From: Paenibacillus sp. FSL K6-1096
GTDB lineage: Bacteria; Bacillota; Bacilli; Paenibacillales; Paenibacillaceae
DNA length: 64,000 nt
Assembly (NCBI RefSeq): GCF_037977055.1
Contig: NZ_CP150274.1
Coordinates: 5,270,001-5,334,000 of the forward strand
Reading direction: 5' to 3'
The notes under the pieces were generated by a model, which saw nothing but the letters and a program-made list of their open reading frames with translations, made no database searches and was not told where the DNA came from. Both the position numbers and the translations under genes were made by a program. This document shows, in pieces, positions 9,112 to 17,312 of this stretch. How positions within the stretch are numbered: position 1 is the stretch's first letter; each line of letters begins with the position of its first letter.

Positions 9112-10616
9112 GCCGCTTGGGGCAGCCGGTGCAGAGCAGAGAGGAACGGTATTCCGGGAGAAAGGGGGCGGCAGCATTGGCACTACATAATCATCACGGC
9201 GCCTTCCGGGTGCCGGAGCTTGAGGTTCCCGGCAGCGGGCGAGGTCCCTTACAGGGCCTGAGCTTTACGGTAAAAGATGTCTTCGCGGTGGCCGGGCACC
9301 GCTCTTCCGCCGGCAATCCGGACTGGCTGCGCACCCATGAGCCGGCGGCGGATCATGCGCCCGCTGTGCGCAGGCTGCTGGAGGCCGGGGCCGATCTGCG
9401 GGGTGCGGCTCATACGGATGAGCTGATGTACAGCCTAGGTGGGGAGAATTACCACTACGGCACTCCGGTTAATCCGCACGGGCAAGACCGGATTCCCGGC
9501 GGCTCGTCCAGCGGATCAGCGGTGGCGGTAGCTGCGGGCAGTGTGGACTTCGCGCTGGGGACCGATACCGGCGGATCGGTGCGGGTCCCTTCGTCTTACT
9601 GCGGCGTGTTCGGCTTCCGCCCGACGCACGGAGCGGTGCCGCTGGAAGGCGTCATTCCGCTGGCTCCGGGCTTCGATACGGTCGGCTGGATTGCAGGCAG
9701 CGCGGAGCTGCTGTTTAAGGTGGGCCGCGTGCTGCTGGCGGGAGCGGATAGTGGCAGGGGCGTGCATGTGCTGCTGGGAGAGACGGATAGTGGTGGGGAC
9801 GTGCATGTGCTGGAAGCGGGGGTGGAAGATGGCAGGGCCGGGCGTGTGCTGCTGGAAGAAGCGGATAGTGGCGGGAATGGTCGTGTGTTGCTGACGGGGG
9901 CGTACAGTGGCTGGGACTGGCGTGTGCTGGAGGCGGGAGCGGACAGCGGAGGTGACGGGAGTGCCCAGGACGGCGGGGAACGGGCGGAGCGGTCAGGCAG
10001 GTCAGCGGCTGTCGCTGGCCCCGGGCTGGCACGAATGTTCGTGCCGCCGGAATGCTGGGCGCTTGCGGAGCCGGACAGCGCCGTCTTCCTGAAGCGGGCG
10101 CTGGAGCAGCTTCAGGCCGGGGCTTCGCTGCAGGCTGCCGAAGCCGTGATTGCCCCTGAAGGGCTGAAGGCCTGGATGGATGCCTTCCGCGAGCTGCAGG
10201 GCGCCGAGATCTGGGCGACCCATGGCGGATGGATCGGCCGGGAGCGGCCGGCCTTCGGGCCCGATATCGCCGCCCGCTTCGCCTGGGCGGCGGGGCTGGC
10301 CGGCGCGGATCAGCGCCGGGCCGACGGGCTGCGCCGCAGGGTCGCGGAGCGGCTGCGGCGGCTGCTTGGGAATGACGGGTGCCTCGTCATTCCGACTGTG
10401 CCCGGTCCGGCTCCGCTGCGCGGCGCAGCGCCGGACCAGCTGGAGCGCAACCGCAGCGGAGCGATGCGGCTCTGCTGCATCGCCGGGCTGGCCGGGTTGC
10501 CGCAGGTTACGTTGCCAGTGCCCGGCCCCGGCGGACTGCCGCTGGGACTGTCCGTCATCGGCGGACATGGACAAGACCTGAAGCTCCTGTCATGGATTCA
10601 GGAGATCTGGAAGTAG
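9105..10616 (+). CDS. Amidase-signature family amidase, AMI1-like, with internal 13-residue repeats
   Basis: An amidase-signature serine hydrolase with the complete Ser-Ser-Lys triad: Lys in FTVKDVF near residue 55, Ser in PGGSSSGSA near 132 and Ser in TDTGGSVRVP near 156. Best resemblance is to AMI1-type amidases (NPDWLRTHEPAADHAP, GENYHYGTPVNP). After the signature region, residues 208-285 are six tandem 13-residue repeats inserted in the catalytic fold, followed by low-complexity Gly/Ala sequence to about 305. ATG 9105 overlaps the upstream stop in an ATGGTGA coupling arrangement; a TTG at 9177 with AAAGGGGG eight bases upstream is an alternative and removes 24 weakly conserved residues. 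With its GGT-family neighbour it may release ammonia from amides or ureide breakdown products; the substrate is not known. Confidence 0.82.
   Translation: MVSRLGQPVQSREERYSGRKGAAALALHNHHGAFRVPELEVPGSGRGPLQGLSFTVKDVFAVAGHRSSAGNPDWLRTHEPAADHAPAVRRLLEAGADLRGAAHTDELMYSLGGENYHYGTPVNPHGQDRIPGGSSSGSAVAVAAGSVDFALGTDTGGSVRVPSSYCGVFGFRPTHGAVPLEGVIPLAPGFDTVGWIAGSAELLFKVGRVLLAGADSGRGVHVLLGETDSGGDVHVLEAGVEDGRAGRVLLEEADSGGNGRVLLTGAYSGWDWRVLEAGADSGGDGSAQDGGERAERSGRSAAVAGPGLARMFVPPECWALAEPDSAVFLKRALEQLQAGASLQAAEAVIAPEGLKAWMDAFRELQGAEIWATHGGWIGRERPAFGPDIAARFAWAAGLAGADQRRADGLRRRVAERLRRLLGNDGCLVIPTVPGPAPLRGAAPDQLERNRSGAMRLCCIAGLAGLPQVTLPVPGPGGLPLGLSVIGGHGQDLKLLSWIQEIWK
9726..9959 (+). repeat. 39-bp minisatellite, six copies, in frame inside the amidase gene
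   Basis: Six consecutive 39-bp units encode 13-residue repeats beginning (R/H)VL: RVLLAGADSGRGV, HVLLGETDSGGDV, HVLEAGVEDGRAG, RVLLEEADSGGNG, RVLLTGAYSGWDW and RVLEAGADSGGDG. The unit length is a multiple of three, so copy-number change would keep the reading frame. Confidence 0.85.
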
Positions 10617-10632
10617 CTGGAGGCCGGGCCGC

Positions 10633-11364
10633 TTAACGGGTGCCCGTCTTCAACAGGATGTCGATGGCTCTGACCGGCGGATGGTCCAAGCTGCTCCACT
10701 GCTGCACAGCCTGGTACTCAGCGGAGTCCAGGTCAGGGCGTTCCACCCGGAACTGCTGATTGCTGATCCACCGGTAGCTTACAATCGGCCAGTTAGGGGT
10801 GTGCATGTAAGTATCAGCTAAGGTGGCAGATGCAGCCGGGAGCAGTTCCATCTTCCGCAGCTCGGCAGCGATCAGTATGTGGCGGAGGAGCGTGCCGCCT
10901 TCGTTGTAAGCAAACCGCAGCAGGACGGAATTACCGTCCGGGGACAGCTGGAAGTCCTGATAGATTCCGCCCGCTAAGCCGATGCTGATAGTTGGGCTGC
11001 CGCTCTCCGGCTCTGCCATTCTAACCAGATTCGTGTCACAATGCTTGTTCCCGCAATTGTATTTCAGCAGGAGGAAGCGCTCCGGCCTGGACAGAGGAAG
11101 GGTCTCGGCCTGAGTACGCGCGATTTCAGCGGGGATATCCCGGCTGGACTCCAGGTACTGCTCGTACAAGGGGAGACTGCTCAGCTCCAGATGAACGGGA
11201 TTGCCATCCTGATCCACCAGGTCCAGTGCTGACGGCAAGGTGTTGCTGTTGGCGGGAGATGGCGGTACAGCCGATGACTTAGAGATGATGACCACAACGA
11301 TGGCTGCCAACGCTGCCACGGTCAAGATTACAGTGAACAGTGCTGTAAAGCTCTTGCGATACAT
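10633..11364 (-). CDS. Hypothetical membrane-anchored extracytoplasmic protein
   Basis: A 243-residue protein with one N-terminal hydrophobic segment (about residues 7-29, AALAAIVVVIIS) after a short basic stretch. This predicts a signal anchor with about 210 residues outside. The extracellular part has a paired-cysteine motif YNCGNKHCD near residue 105 and a beta-rich LSPDGNSVLLRF segment like one blade of a propeller. I do not recognise the family. It is convergent with the amidase gene, with only 16 bases between stops, and divergent from the repeat region. Confidence 0.7.
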   Translation of the reverse strand: MYRKSFTALFTVILTVAALAAIVVVIISKSSAVPPSPANSNTLPSALDLVDQDGNPVHLELSSLPLYEQYLESSRDIPAEIARTQAETLPLSRPERFLLLKYNCGNKHCDTNLVRMAEPESGSPTISIGLAGGIYQDFQLSPDGNSVLLRFAYNEGGTLLRHILIAAELRKMELLPAASATLADTYMHTPNWPIVSYRWISNQQFRVERPDLDSAEYQAVQQWSSLDHPPVRAIDILLKTGTR

Positions 11365-11432
11365 AAATGGATCTCCTTGTTCAAGCTCTAGTTCTCTATG
11401 CCAAGAGAATTAGGGTTATTTGCGTTGCTGGG

Positions 11433-11560
11433 TATGCGAAAAACCGGACACAATGCGGCGGGTGGAGGCGTACAGGCCTAATGTATGCGAAAAACCGAAC
11501 ACAATGCGTCGGGTGAAGGCGTACAGGCCCAATGTATGTGAAAAACCGAACACAATCAGA
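11433..11560. repeat. 51-bp tandem intergenic repeat, GCGAAAAACCGAACACA family
   Basis: Units start at 11433, 11484 and 11535, an exact 51-bp period; the third is partial. Each contains TATGCGAAAAACCG followed by ACACAATGCG and AGGCGTACAGGCC. The same core recurs at 26590-26806 and 28409-28480. Confidence 0.75.
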
Positions 11561-11624
11561 GCAATGCGTGCAACTGCGATGAGGGAGGAGGCTAATGCTC
11601 TACAGCCGAGTAACATTTATAGAA

Positions 11625-11800
11625 AAATCCTGCAGGAAGTGCAACAATGCTGCCCAAATAGAAGCCGCCTATGCTGAAATCCTGCATAAACTGCAACAAA
11701 GCTAGCGCTAAGTTACTCTAAACGCCGAAAATCCTGCAAATGATGCAACATTGGATCAACAGCCAGTAACATTACTAAGAAATCCTGCAAAAATAGCAAC
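11625..11800. repeat. AAATCCTGCA repeat cluster, 51-52-bp period
   Basis: AAATCCTGCA followed by a TGCAACA-like segment occurs at 11625, 11677, 11729 and 11780. The spacers are diverged. No gene is supported in 11365-12072; it holds these two repeat families and the pucR promoter region. Confidence 0.65.
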
Positions 11801-11932
11801 TATGCTGCTCCATACAAGCCTGATCCCCACCCTCATCCTTCACCCATTCTTCCAGCTTGGTCCATTATATCAAAGCTCCGGTTTAACAAATTTACAGTTT
11901 TGCCATTCCTTTAGGGTTGATGTTTGTTTCGT

Positions 11933-12020
11933 GTTACTTTATATGACGTAATTTATATAACTTATGAAATTTCATCTTCCCAAAGCAGTTCATTTTATCT
12001 ATAATGTTACATAAAGTAAC
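11933..12020. promoter_or_regulatory. Candidate operator region upstream of pucR
   Basis: GTTACTTTAT at 11933 is matched by inverted ATAAAGTAAC at about 12011-12020. Between them, GACGTAATTTATATAAC (11945-11961) has a near-identical inverted partner at 14403-14422 in front of the BMP lipoprotein gene. These symmetric AT-rich elements around the regulator promoter suggest binding sites, perhaps of PucR itself. Confidence 0.4.
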
Positions 12021-12072
12021 ACAAGGAAATCGATATTCACACAACCTTAAAAGCAAAGAAGGAGGGATGGTC

Positions 12073-13647
12073 ATGCATCTTACCGTAGAAGAAGCGCTGT
12101 CCATTTATCCTTTATCCGAAGCCCGGCTGATTGCAGGCTCGAAGGGGAAGCACCGGATTGTCAAATCGATCAATGTGATGGATGCCCCGGATATCTCGGA
12201 CTGGATCAAAGAAGGGGAAATGCTGCTGACCACAGCCTATCTGATCAAAGACAGCCCGGATGAGGCCTCGGCGCTGCTCCAGACGCTTAACCGCCGCGGC
12301 TCTGCGGGGCTGGGGATTAAGCTGGGCCGGTTCTGGGATGCTGTGCCCCAGCCGCTCATCGCTGAAGCAGAGGAGCTGAACTTCCCGCTCATCGAGCTTC
12401 CGTTCCAGTTCACCTTCTCCGACCAGATGAACGGGCTGTTCCGCGCCGAGCTGTCGCGCAGCACCAGTGTACTGCAGCGTATGATGGAGAAGCAGCGCGA
12501 GCTGATGCGCTTCGCACTCCGCAGTGCCCGCAGCCGTCCGCTGCTGGAGTCTGTCGCCGAGGTGATCGGCTATCCGCTGGCTGTCATCAGTACGCGGGGA
12601 ACCCTCCTTTTTAACAGCTCCGGGTACTCCGGGGAGGAATTGCTGGAGGGCTGGCCCTGGCAGCAGCGCAGCCAGCGCGTCCGGCTCGGCGGAGGTACGG
12701 CTTACCGGATGCCTCTGCTGCAGGCGGGGAAATGCCTGGGCTATCTGCAGTATTGTGATATTGATCCCTTGCTCCTGTCCGTGGAGGAGAGTCTGTTCGT
12801 CCAGGGGGCGGAGCTGATTGCCTATCATATCCATGCAGGTCTTGAGGATTACTACGAGCAGGCCGGACACCGGGAATTCAGCGGGCTGCTGCGGCGCTAT
12901 CTGAACGATGACCTGCGCTATACAGAGCTGGCCCAGGCTGCGCTCCGGCTGAATATCCCGCTGCTGGAAGCCCCGTATCAGCTGGTGCTGACCGATGTGG
13001 GCGCTGCGGGGGAAGCCCGGCAGGGAGAGCTGCTGCGCCTGAAGGAGGAGTATTCGGCCCACCCCGGACTGAATGGGCTGGAGGCGATCCATTTCCTGAT
13101 GGATGAAGGGCTGCTGTCGCTGTATCCCGCCGCTTCCTGCTCCCCCGGGGAGTTCAGGGACATGATTAATGAATGCTTTGCCGGACTGAATTTCAATAAA
13201 GGGTATTATCCGCGGGCGGCCGTGAGCAATGTGAAAGGTAAGCCGGAGGGGCTGAAGGAAGCTTTTGCCGAGGTGAAGGAATGTATGGGCATGGCCCGGC
13301 ACTGGGGAGCGCATGGTCACGTGGTGCATTACCGCCAGGTGGAGCTGGAGCTGCTGCTGAACCGGATTCCGGCTGAGGCGATGGAGCGTTATTGCAGCGG
13401 CAGCCTGCGCGGGCTGCTTGGCCGGGAGCCGGAATACGTCAAGGAGATGCTTCATACGCTGGAGGTCTATCTGGAGAATGACGGGCATGTGAACGAGACC
13501 GCCAAGAAGCTGTACATTCACCGCAACACGGCGACCTACCGGATTGAGAAGCTGAGCGAGCTGCTGGATGTCGATTTCAAAAAAATCAATGATCTCATGA
13601 AGCTGAAGCTGGTCTTCCTCTTCCGCAGCATGCTGGAACGCGAATAG
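12073..13647 (+). CDS. pucR: PucR-family purine catabolism transcriptional regulator
   Basis: A 524-residue regulator. The N-terminal PucR domain (about 1-125) begins LTVEEALSIYPL and contains the MDAPDISDWIKEGEMLLTT segment typical of the family. The middle (about 280-410) is GGDEF-like/CdaR-type. The C-terminal helix-turn-helix (HTH_30) is visible as HVNETAKKLYIHRNTATYRI near residue 475. ATG 12073 is chosen because GGAGG lies seven bases upstream; earlier in-frame starts lack this spacing. In Bacillus subtilis PucR activates purine-degradation genes in response to allantoin-type effectors. Position at the head of the cluster, 44 bases before the pucB-like gene, fits the same role. Confidence 0.88.
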   Translation: MHLTVEEALSIYPLSEARLIAGSKGKHRIVKSINVMDAPDISDWIKEGEMLLTTAYLIKDSPDEASALLQTLNRRGSAGLGIKLGRFWDAVPQPLIAEAEELNFPLIELPFQFTFSDQMNGLFRAELSRSTSVLQRMMEKQRELMRFALRSARSRPLLESVAEVIGYPLAVISTRGTLLFNSSGYSGEELLEGWPWQQRSQRVRLGGGTAYRMPLLQAGKCLGYLQYCDIDPLLLSVEESLFVQGAELIAYHIHAGLEDYYEQAGHREFSGLLRRYLNDDLRYTELAQAALRLNIPLLEAPYQLVLTDVGAAGEARQGELLRLKEEYSAHPGLNGLEAIHFLMDEGLLSLYPAASCSPGEFRDMINECFAGLNFNKGYYPRAAVSNVKGKPEGLKEAFAEVKECMGMARHWGAHGHVVHYRQVELELLLNRIPAEAMERYCSGSLRGLLGREPEYVKEMLHTLEVYLENDGHVNETAKKLYIHRNTATYRIEKLSELLDVDFKKINDLMKLKLVFLFRSMLERE

Positions 13648-13691
13648 CGGCCAGCCTGGGCAGATCCCATCAAACAAAGGAGTGGAGAACG

Positions 13692-14300
13692 ATGAAAGTG
13701 GCCGGAATCTATCTGGCGGCAGGCCGGGGTATGGGGGCAGGGGCCTCTGAAGGTTCTCTGAACCGCAACCGGCCGGGGGCAGGCTCCGCAGGAGCCGCGA
13801 TGCTCGGGGAGCTGGAGAGGTGCGGACTGGAACCGCTGGTTGTGGTGGTCCGGGCAGATGATCCGCTGCGCTGGCTGCCGCCTGCCGGGGAGGACGGAGG
13901 CGCCCGCCGGGTCGAGACTTGTCTGACTGCCCATCTGGGCCTGTCCTTCTCGCTGCGCTGCGGCCTGAATGCCGTCTCCCCGCTGCAGCCTGATGCTGTA
14001 GTCATTGCCTCAGCGGACCAGCCGTTTTTCTCTGCTGAGCTTGTCCGCCGGCTGATCCGTACCTACGGGCAGCACCCGGAAGCGGATTACGTAGCGGGTT
14101 CCCCGGAGGGGGAGCGGCAGCCTGTCTTGTTCGCCAAGCCGCTGTTCGCCGGACTTCAGGCGCTGGATGAGGAGGAGGGCATAGCCGCCATGATCCGGTC
14201 TGCGGAGTATAAGGGCATCCAACTGGAACAGGGGACCGCACCGGCCTCCATCCGGACAGAGCTGCCAGGGACAGGGAGTTTCGCACAACAGCTCAAGTAG
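13692..14300 (+). CDS. pucB: MobA-like nucleotidyltransferase, PucB-like (xanthine dehydrogenase cofactor maturation)
   Basis: A 202-residue NTP_transf_3 protein. It starts with the nucleotide-binding LAAGRG motif at residue 8, and SADQPFFSAELV near 107 corresponds to the metal-binding (C)DQP motif of MocA/MobA cytidylyl- and guanylyltransferases. The segment after LAAGRG is aberrant: the usual RMG-x-x-K is replaced by a Gly/Ala/Asn-rich stretch without the expected lysine, so activity is uncertain. In Bacillus the pucB product matures the molybdopterin cofactor of xanthine dehydrogenase, yet no dehydrogenase subunit is in this window. AAGGAG lies nine bases before the ATG. Confidence 0.7.
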   Translation: MKVAGIYLAAGRGMGAGASEGSLNRNRPGAGSAGAAMLGELERCGLEPLVVVVRADDPLRWLPPAGEDGGARRVETCLTAHLGLSFSLRCGLNAVSPLQPDAVVIASADQPFFSAELVRRLIRTYGQHPEADYVAGSPEGERQPVLFAKPLFAGLQALDEEEGIAAMIRSAEYKGIQLEQGTAPASIRTELPGTGSFAQQLK

Positions 14301-14402
14301 CGTCATGTCAGAATAAATCACGTATTTTAACTATAATTTAAACCAGCTTCGTGCATTAAGCACAAAACAGGCGGCCGTTCTTCAGCAAAGAGCCAAAGCT
14401 AT

Positions 14403-14422
14403 GTTATATAAATTTACGTAAC
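14403..14422. promoter_or_regulatory. Candidate operator shared with the pucR upstream region
   Basis: GTTATATAAATTTACGTAAC reads on the opposite strand as almost the same sequence as 11945-11961, with a one-base length difference. It lies about 75 bases upstream of the lipoprotein start and is near-palindromic itself. Confidence 0.4.
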
Positions 14423-14496
14423 GCCTCCTCCTCAGTATAGTAGAGATACATTAATGGTTCAGGCCATTAGAAGAGATATTCTGGAGGAGGAGAATT

Positions 14497-15672
14497 ATGA
14501 GAAAAAGGGGTCAGGTCTTCACATTCAGCTTGCTTGCCATGTTCCTGCTGGCGGTGGTGCTGGCGGGTTGCGGCAGCAATAACACGGCAACAGGTACCAA
14601 CGGGGCGGGGGCTACAGCGCCTGCGGCAACCGATGCTCCGGCAGACAGCGGGGCAGCGGCCACAACCGAGCCGGCGGCGGAGAAGCCGAAGGTGGCTTTT
14701 GTCTACATCGGGCCTCCTGGGGACGGCGGATATACGTATCAGCATGATCAGGGCCGCCTCTATATGGAGAAGGAGCTTGGCATCAAAGCGGACTATGTAG
14801 AGAATGTGCCGGAGAGCGCCGATGCGGAGCGGATTATCACCGAGCTGGCCCAGTCGCATGACATCGTCTTCACTACAAGCTTCGGCTATATGGACTTCAC
14901 CCTGAATGTAGCCGGCAAATTCCCTAATGTGAAGTTCCTCCATGCTTCCGGGTACAAAACGGCCGAGAACATGGGGACGTACTTCGGCAAGAACTATCAG
15001 GCCAGCTATCTGACCGGAATTGCAGCCGGCAAAATGACCAAGAAAAACCATCTGGGTTACGTAGGCGCGTTCCCGATCAGCGAGGTCATCTATAACCTGA
15101 ACGCCTTCACCCTGGGGGCGCAAAGCGTGAACCCGGACATCAAGGTGGATGTGGTCTGGACGAATACCTGGTATGACCCGGCGACTGAACGCCAGGCGGC
15201 AATCAGCCTGCTGGATAAGGGAGCGGATGTGCTGCTGGCGTATCAGGATTCACCGGCGACGCTTCAGGCGGCAGCGGAACGGGGAGCTTTTGCCGGAGGG
15301 AACGATTCGGATATGAGCAAGTATGCGCCGGACAATTATTTGACCAATCCGGTGTGGAACTGGGGCCCTTATTATGTGAAGGCTGTGCAATCCGTGATGG
15401 ACGGAACCTGGAAAAGCGAGCAGTACTCCGGCGATATGGCGGACGGCATGGTTGAGCTTGCGCCATTCGGCAACAAGGTGCCGGACGATGTGAAGCAGCT
15501 GGTGGAAGACGCCAAGGCCAAGATCATCAGCGGAGAGCTGGAAGTATTCACTGGACCAATCTCGGATAACAAGGGGAATGTAGTGGTTCAGGACGGCCAA
15601 AAGCTGACGCTGGAAGAGGTGCTGGGCATGAACTGGCTGGCTAAGGGCGTCGAAGGCACGATTCCGCAATAA
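14497..15672 (+). CDS. BMP-family substrate-binding lipoprotein of an ABC importer
   Basis: A 391-residue secreted lipoprotein. The signal peptide ends in the lipobox LAGC near residue 25, then an Ala/Thr-rich linker and a BMP/PnrA-like periplasmic-binding fold from about 65 (KVAFVYIGPPGDGGYTYQHD). BMP proteins bind purine nucleosides in several bacteria (NupN/PnrA). The gene is followed by an ATPase and two permeases of the matching type, so together they form a NupNOPQ-like importer. Location inside the purine-degradation cluster makes a purine base, nucleoside or ureide such as allantoin the likely cargo; that is inference. GGAGGAGG precedes the ATG. Confidence 0.88.
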   Translation: MRKRGQVFTFSLLAMFLLAVVLAGCGSNNTATGTNGAGATAPAATDAPADSGAAATTEPAAEKPKVAFVYIGPPGDGGYTYQHDQGRLYMEKELGIKADYVENVPESADAERIITELAQSHDIVFTTSFGYMDFTLNVAGKFPNVKFLHASGYKTAENMGTYFGKNYQASYLTGIAAGKMTKKNHLGYVGAFPISEVIYNLNAFTLGAQSVNPDIKVDVVWTNTWYDPATERQAAISLLDKGADVLLAYQDSPATLQAAAERGAFAGGNDSDMSKYAPDNYLTNPVWNWGPYYVKAVQSVMDGTWKSEQYSGDMADGMVELAPFGNKVPDDVKQLVEDAKAKIISGELEVFTGPISDNKGNVVVQDGQKLTLEEVLGMNWLAKGVEGTIPQ

Positions 15673-15705
15673 CCTGACCTTACAGCTTCATACAGCTCGT
15701 CTTAT

Positions 15706-15746
15706 GGGTGGGGCGGGTTCCGCAAGCGGCGGAGCCTTCCCCACCC
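15706..15746 (+). promoter_or_regulatory. Intercistronic stem-loop between lipoprotein and ATPase genes
   Basis: GGGTGGGG and CCCCACCC pair around a smaller GC-rich hairpin. No T-run follows, so it looks more like a processing or mRNA-stabilising hairpin that would keep the binding-protein message in excess over the transporter subunits. Confidence 0.5.
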
Positions 15747-15779
15747 GTACTATAACTATCAGGGAAGGAGCGTCTTGTG

Positions 15780-17312
15780 ATGCAGGACCCTTCGGTTGAA
15801 ATGCGCGGTATCGTGAAGACATTCGGCGCGGTGACGGCCAGCGATCATGTTGATTTTGCGGCAAATGCGGGTGAGATTCATGCGCTGCTGGGCGAGAACG
15901 GGGCCGGCAAAAGCACGGTCATGAGTATGCTGTCAGGGGTGTACCGGGCGGATGCGGGTGAGATCCTTCTTCATGGCCGGCCGGTGCGAATCCGCTCCCC
16001 GAAGGATGCGGCACTTCTCGGCGTAGGCATGGTGTTCCAGAACTTCAGGCTGGTGCAGAGCTTAACGGCGGCAGAGAACATCGTGCTTGGCGAAAAATCG
16101 TCATTCTGGCGCGGCGGCAAATGGCGCAGAAGCAAGCAGGAGGAGATAGAAGCGCTTGGTGAGCGCTTCGGGCTGAAATTCCCGGCGGACCGCCCGATCT
16201 GGCAGCTGTCTGTCGGGGAGCAGCAGCGGGTGGAGATTGTGAAGACGCTGTACCGCGGCGCGGATATCATCATTCTCGATGAGCCGACCTCGGTGCTGAC
16301 GCCGGGAGAGGCGGAGCAGTTGTTTGAAACGCTGCGGGTAATGAAGCAGGCGGGCAAGACGGTCATCATGACCACGCATAAAATGAAAGAGGTCATGGCG
16401 ACCTCGGACCGGATCTCCGTCATGCGCAAGGGGCGGATGATTGCCACGCTGAATACAGCGGAGACAGACGAGCTGGAATTGGCCCGGCTGATGGTGGGCA
16501 GAGAGGTGACGATCCGCCGCCAGGAGCGCGAGCAGACGGCGGGAGCGCCGCTGCTGGTCGTCCGGAGCCTTACGGTGGCAGCGGATCATGGACGCAAGGC
16601 GCTGGACGCGTTGTCGCTTACCGTATGTGAAGGTGAGATTGTAGGTGTCGCCGGGGTGGCAGGCAACGGGCAGAAGGAGCTGGCAGAGGTGTTGACCGGG
16701 CTGCGGACATGGAAGGCAGGCGAGATTCATTTTGACGGCAATCCGGTGACTACGGCCTCCGTCAGAGGAGCGATTGATGCGGGAATCTCGCATGTGCCGG
16801 AGAACCGGATGAAGAGCGGTCTGGCCGGAAGGCTCGGCTCGGTCGATAATCTGCTGTTCAAATCCTACCGCAGCGGGGAGCATTCCCGGCTTGGCATCCT
16901 GAAGGCGGCAAAGAACCGCTCCTGGTCCCAGGAGCTGGTCCGCCGCTTCAATGTGAAGACGCCGGAGCTGGATACCCCTGTGCAGCAGCTGTCCGGCGGG
17001 AATCAGCAGAAGCTGCTGTTCGCCCGCGAGGTCAGCCATCAGCCGAAGCTGATGGTGGCCGTCCATCCGACCCAGGGGCTGGATGTCGGCGCGGCCGCCG
17101 GGGTGCATGAGCTGCTGATGGAGCTGCGCGGCTCAGGCAGCGGGGTGCTGCTGATCTCGGAGGATCTGGATGAGCTGCTGCAATTATCCGACCGCATTCT
17201 GGTCATGTACAACGGCTCGATCATCGGGGAGAGCGACCATGAGCAGGCGGACCGGGAACAGCTCGGCCTGCTGATGGCCGGAATCCGCAGCAGGGAGGGG
17301 AGTGCGGTATGA
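15780..17312 (+). CDS. Double-domain ABC transporter ATPase, NupO/RbsA-like
   Basis: A 510-residue protein with two fused ABC domains, as in sugar- and nucleoside-type importers. Domain 1 has GENGAGKS near residue 40, LSVGEQQRVE near 143 and IIILDEPTSVL. Domain 2 is degenerate, as is usual for the class: the Walker A region reads GVAGNGQKE, the signature LSGGNQQK is intact and the Walker B region reads KLMVAVHPTQGLD, where the expected acidic residues are replaced. ATG 15780 is nine bases after AGGAG; GTG 15777 is possible. The stop overlaps the permease start (ATGA), indicating translational coupling. Confidence 0.9.
   Translation: MQDPSVEMRGIVKTFGAVTASDHVDFAANAGEIHALLGENGAGKSTVMSMLSGVYRADAGEILLHGRPVRIRSPKDAALLGVGMVFQNFRLVQSLTAAENIVLGEKSSFWRGGKWRRSKQEEIEALGERFGLKFPADRPIWQLSVGEQQRVEIVKTLYRGADIIILDEPTSVLTPGEAEQLFETLRVMKQAGKTVIMTTHKMKEVMATSDRISVMRKGRMIATLNTAETDELELARLMVGREVTIRRQEREQTAGAPLLVVRSLTVAADHGRKALDALSLTVCEGEIVGVAGVAGNGQKELAEVLTGLRTWKAGEIHFDGNPVTTASVRGAIDAGISHVPENRMKSGLAGRLGSVDNLLFKSYRSGEHSRLGILKAAKNRSWSQELVRRFNVKTPELDTPVQQLSGGNQQKLLFAREVSHQPKLMVAVHPTQGLDVGAAAGVHELLMELRGSGSGVLLISEDLDELLQLSDRILVMYNGSIIGESDHEQADREQLGLLMAGIRSREGSAV

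Noticed and set aside
11416..11616. Minus-strand ORF with GFSHTLGLYA repeats
   Set aside because: Same explanation: a repeat array that happens to stay open; no start signal.
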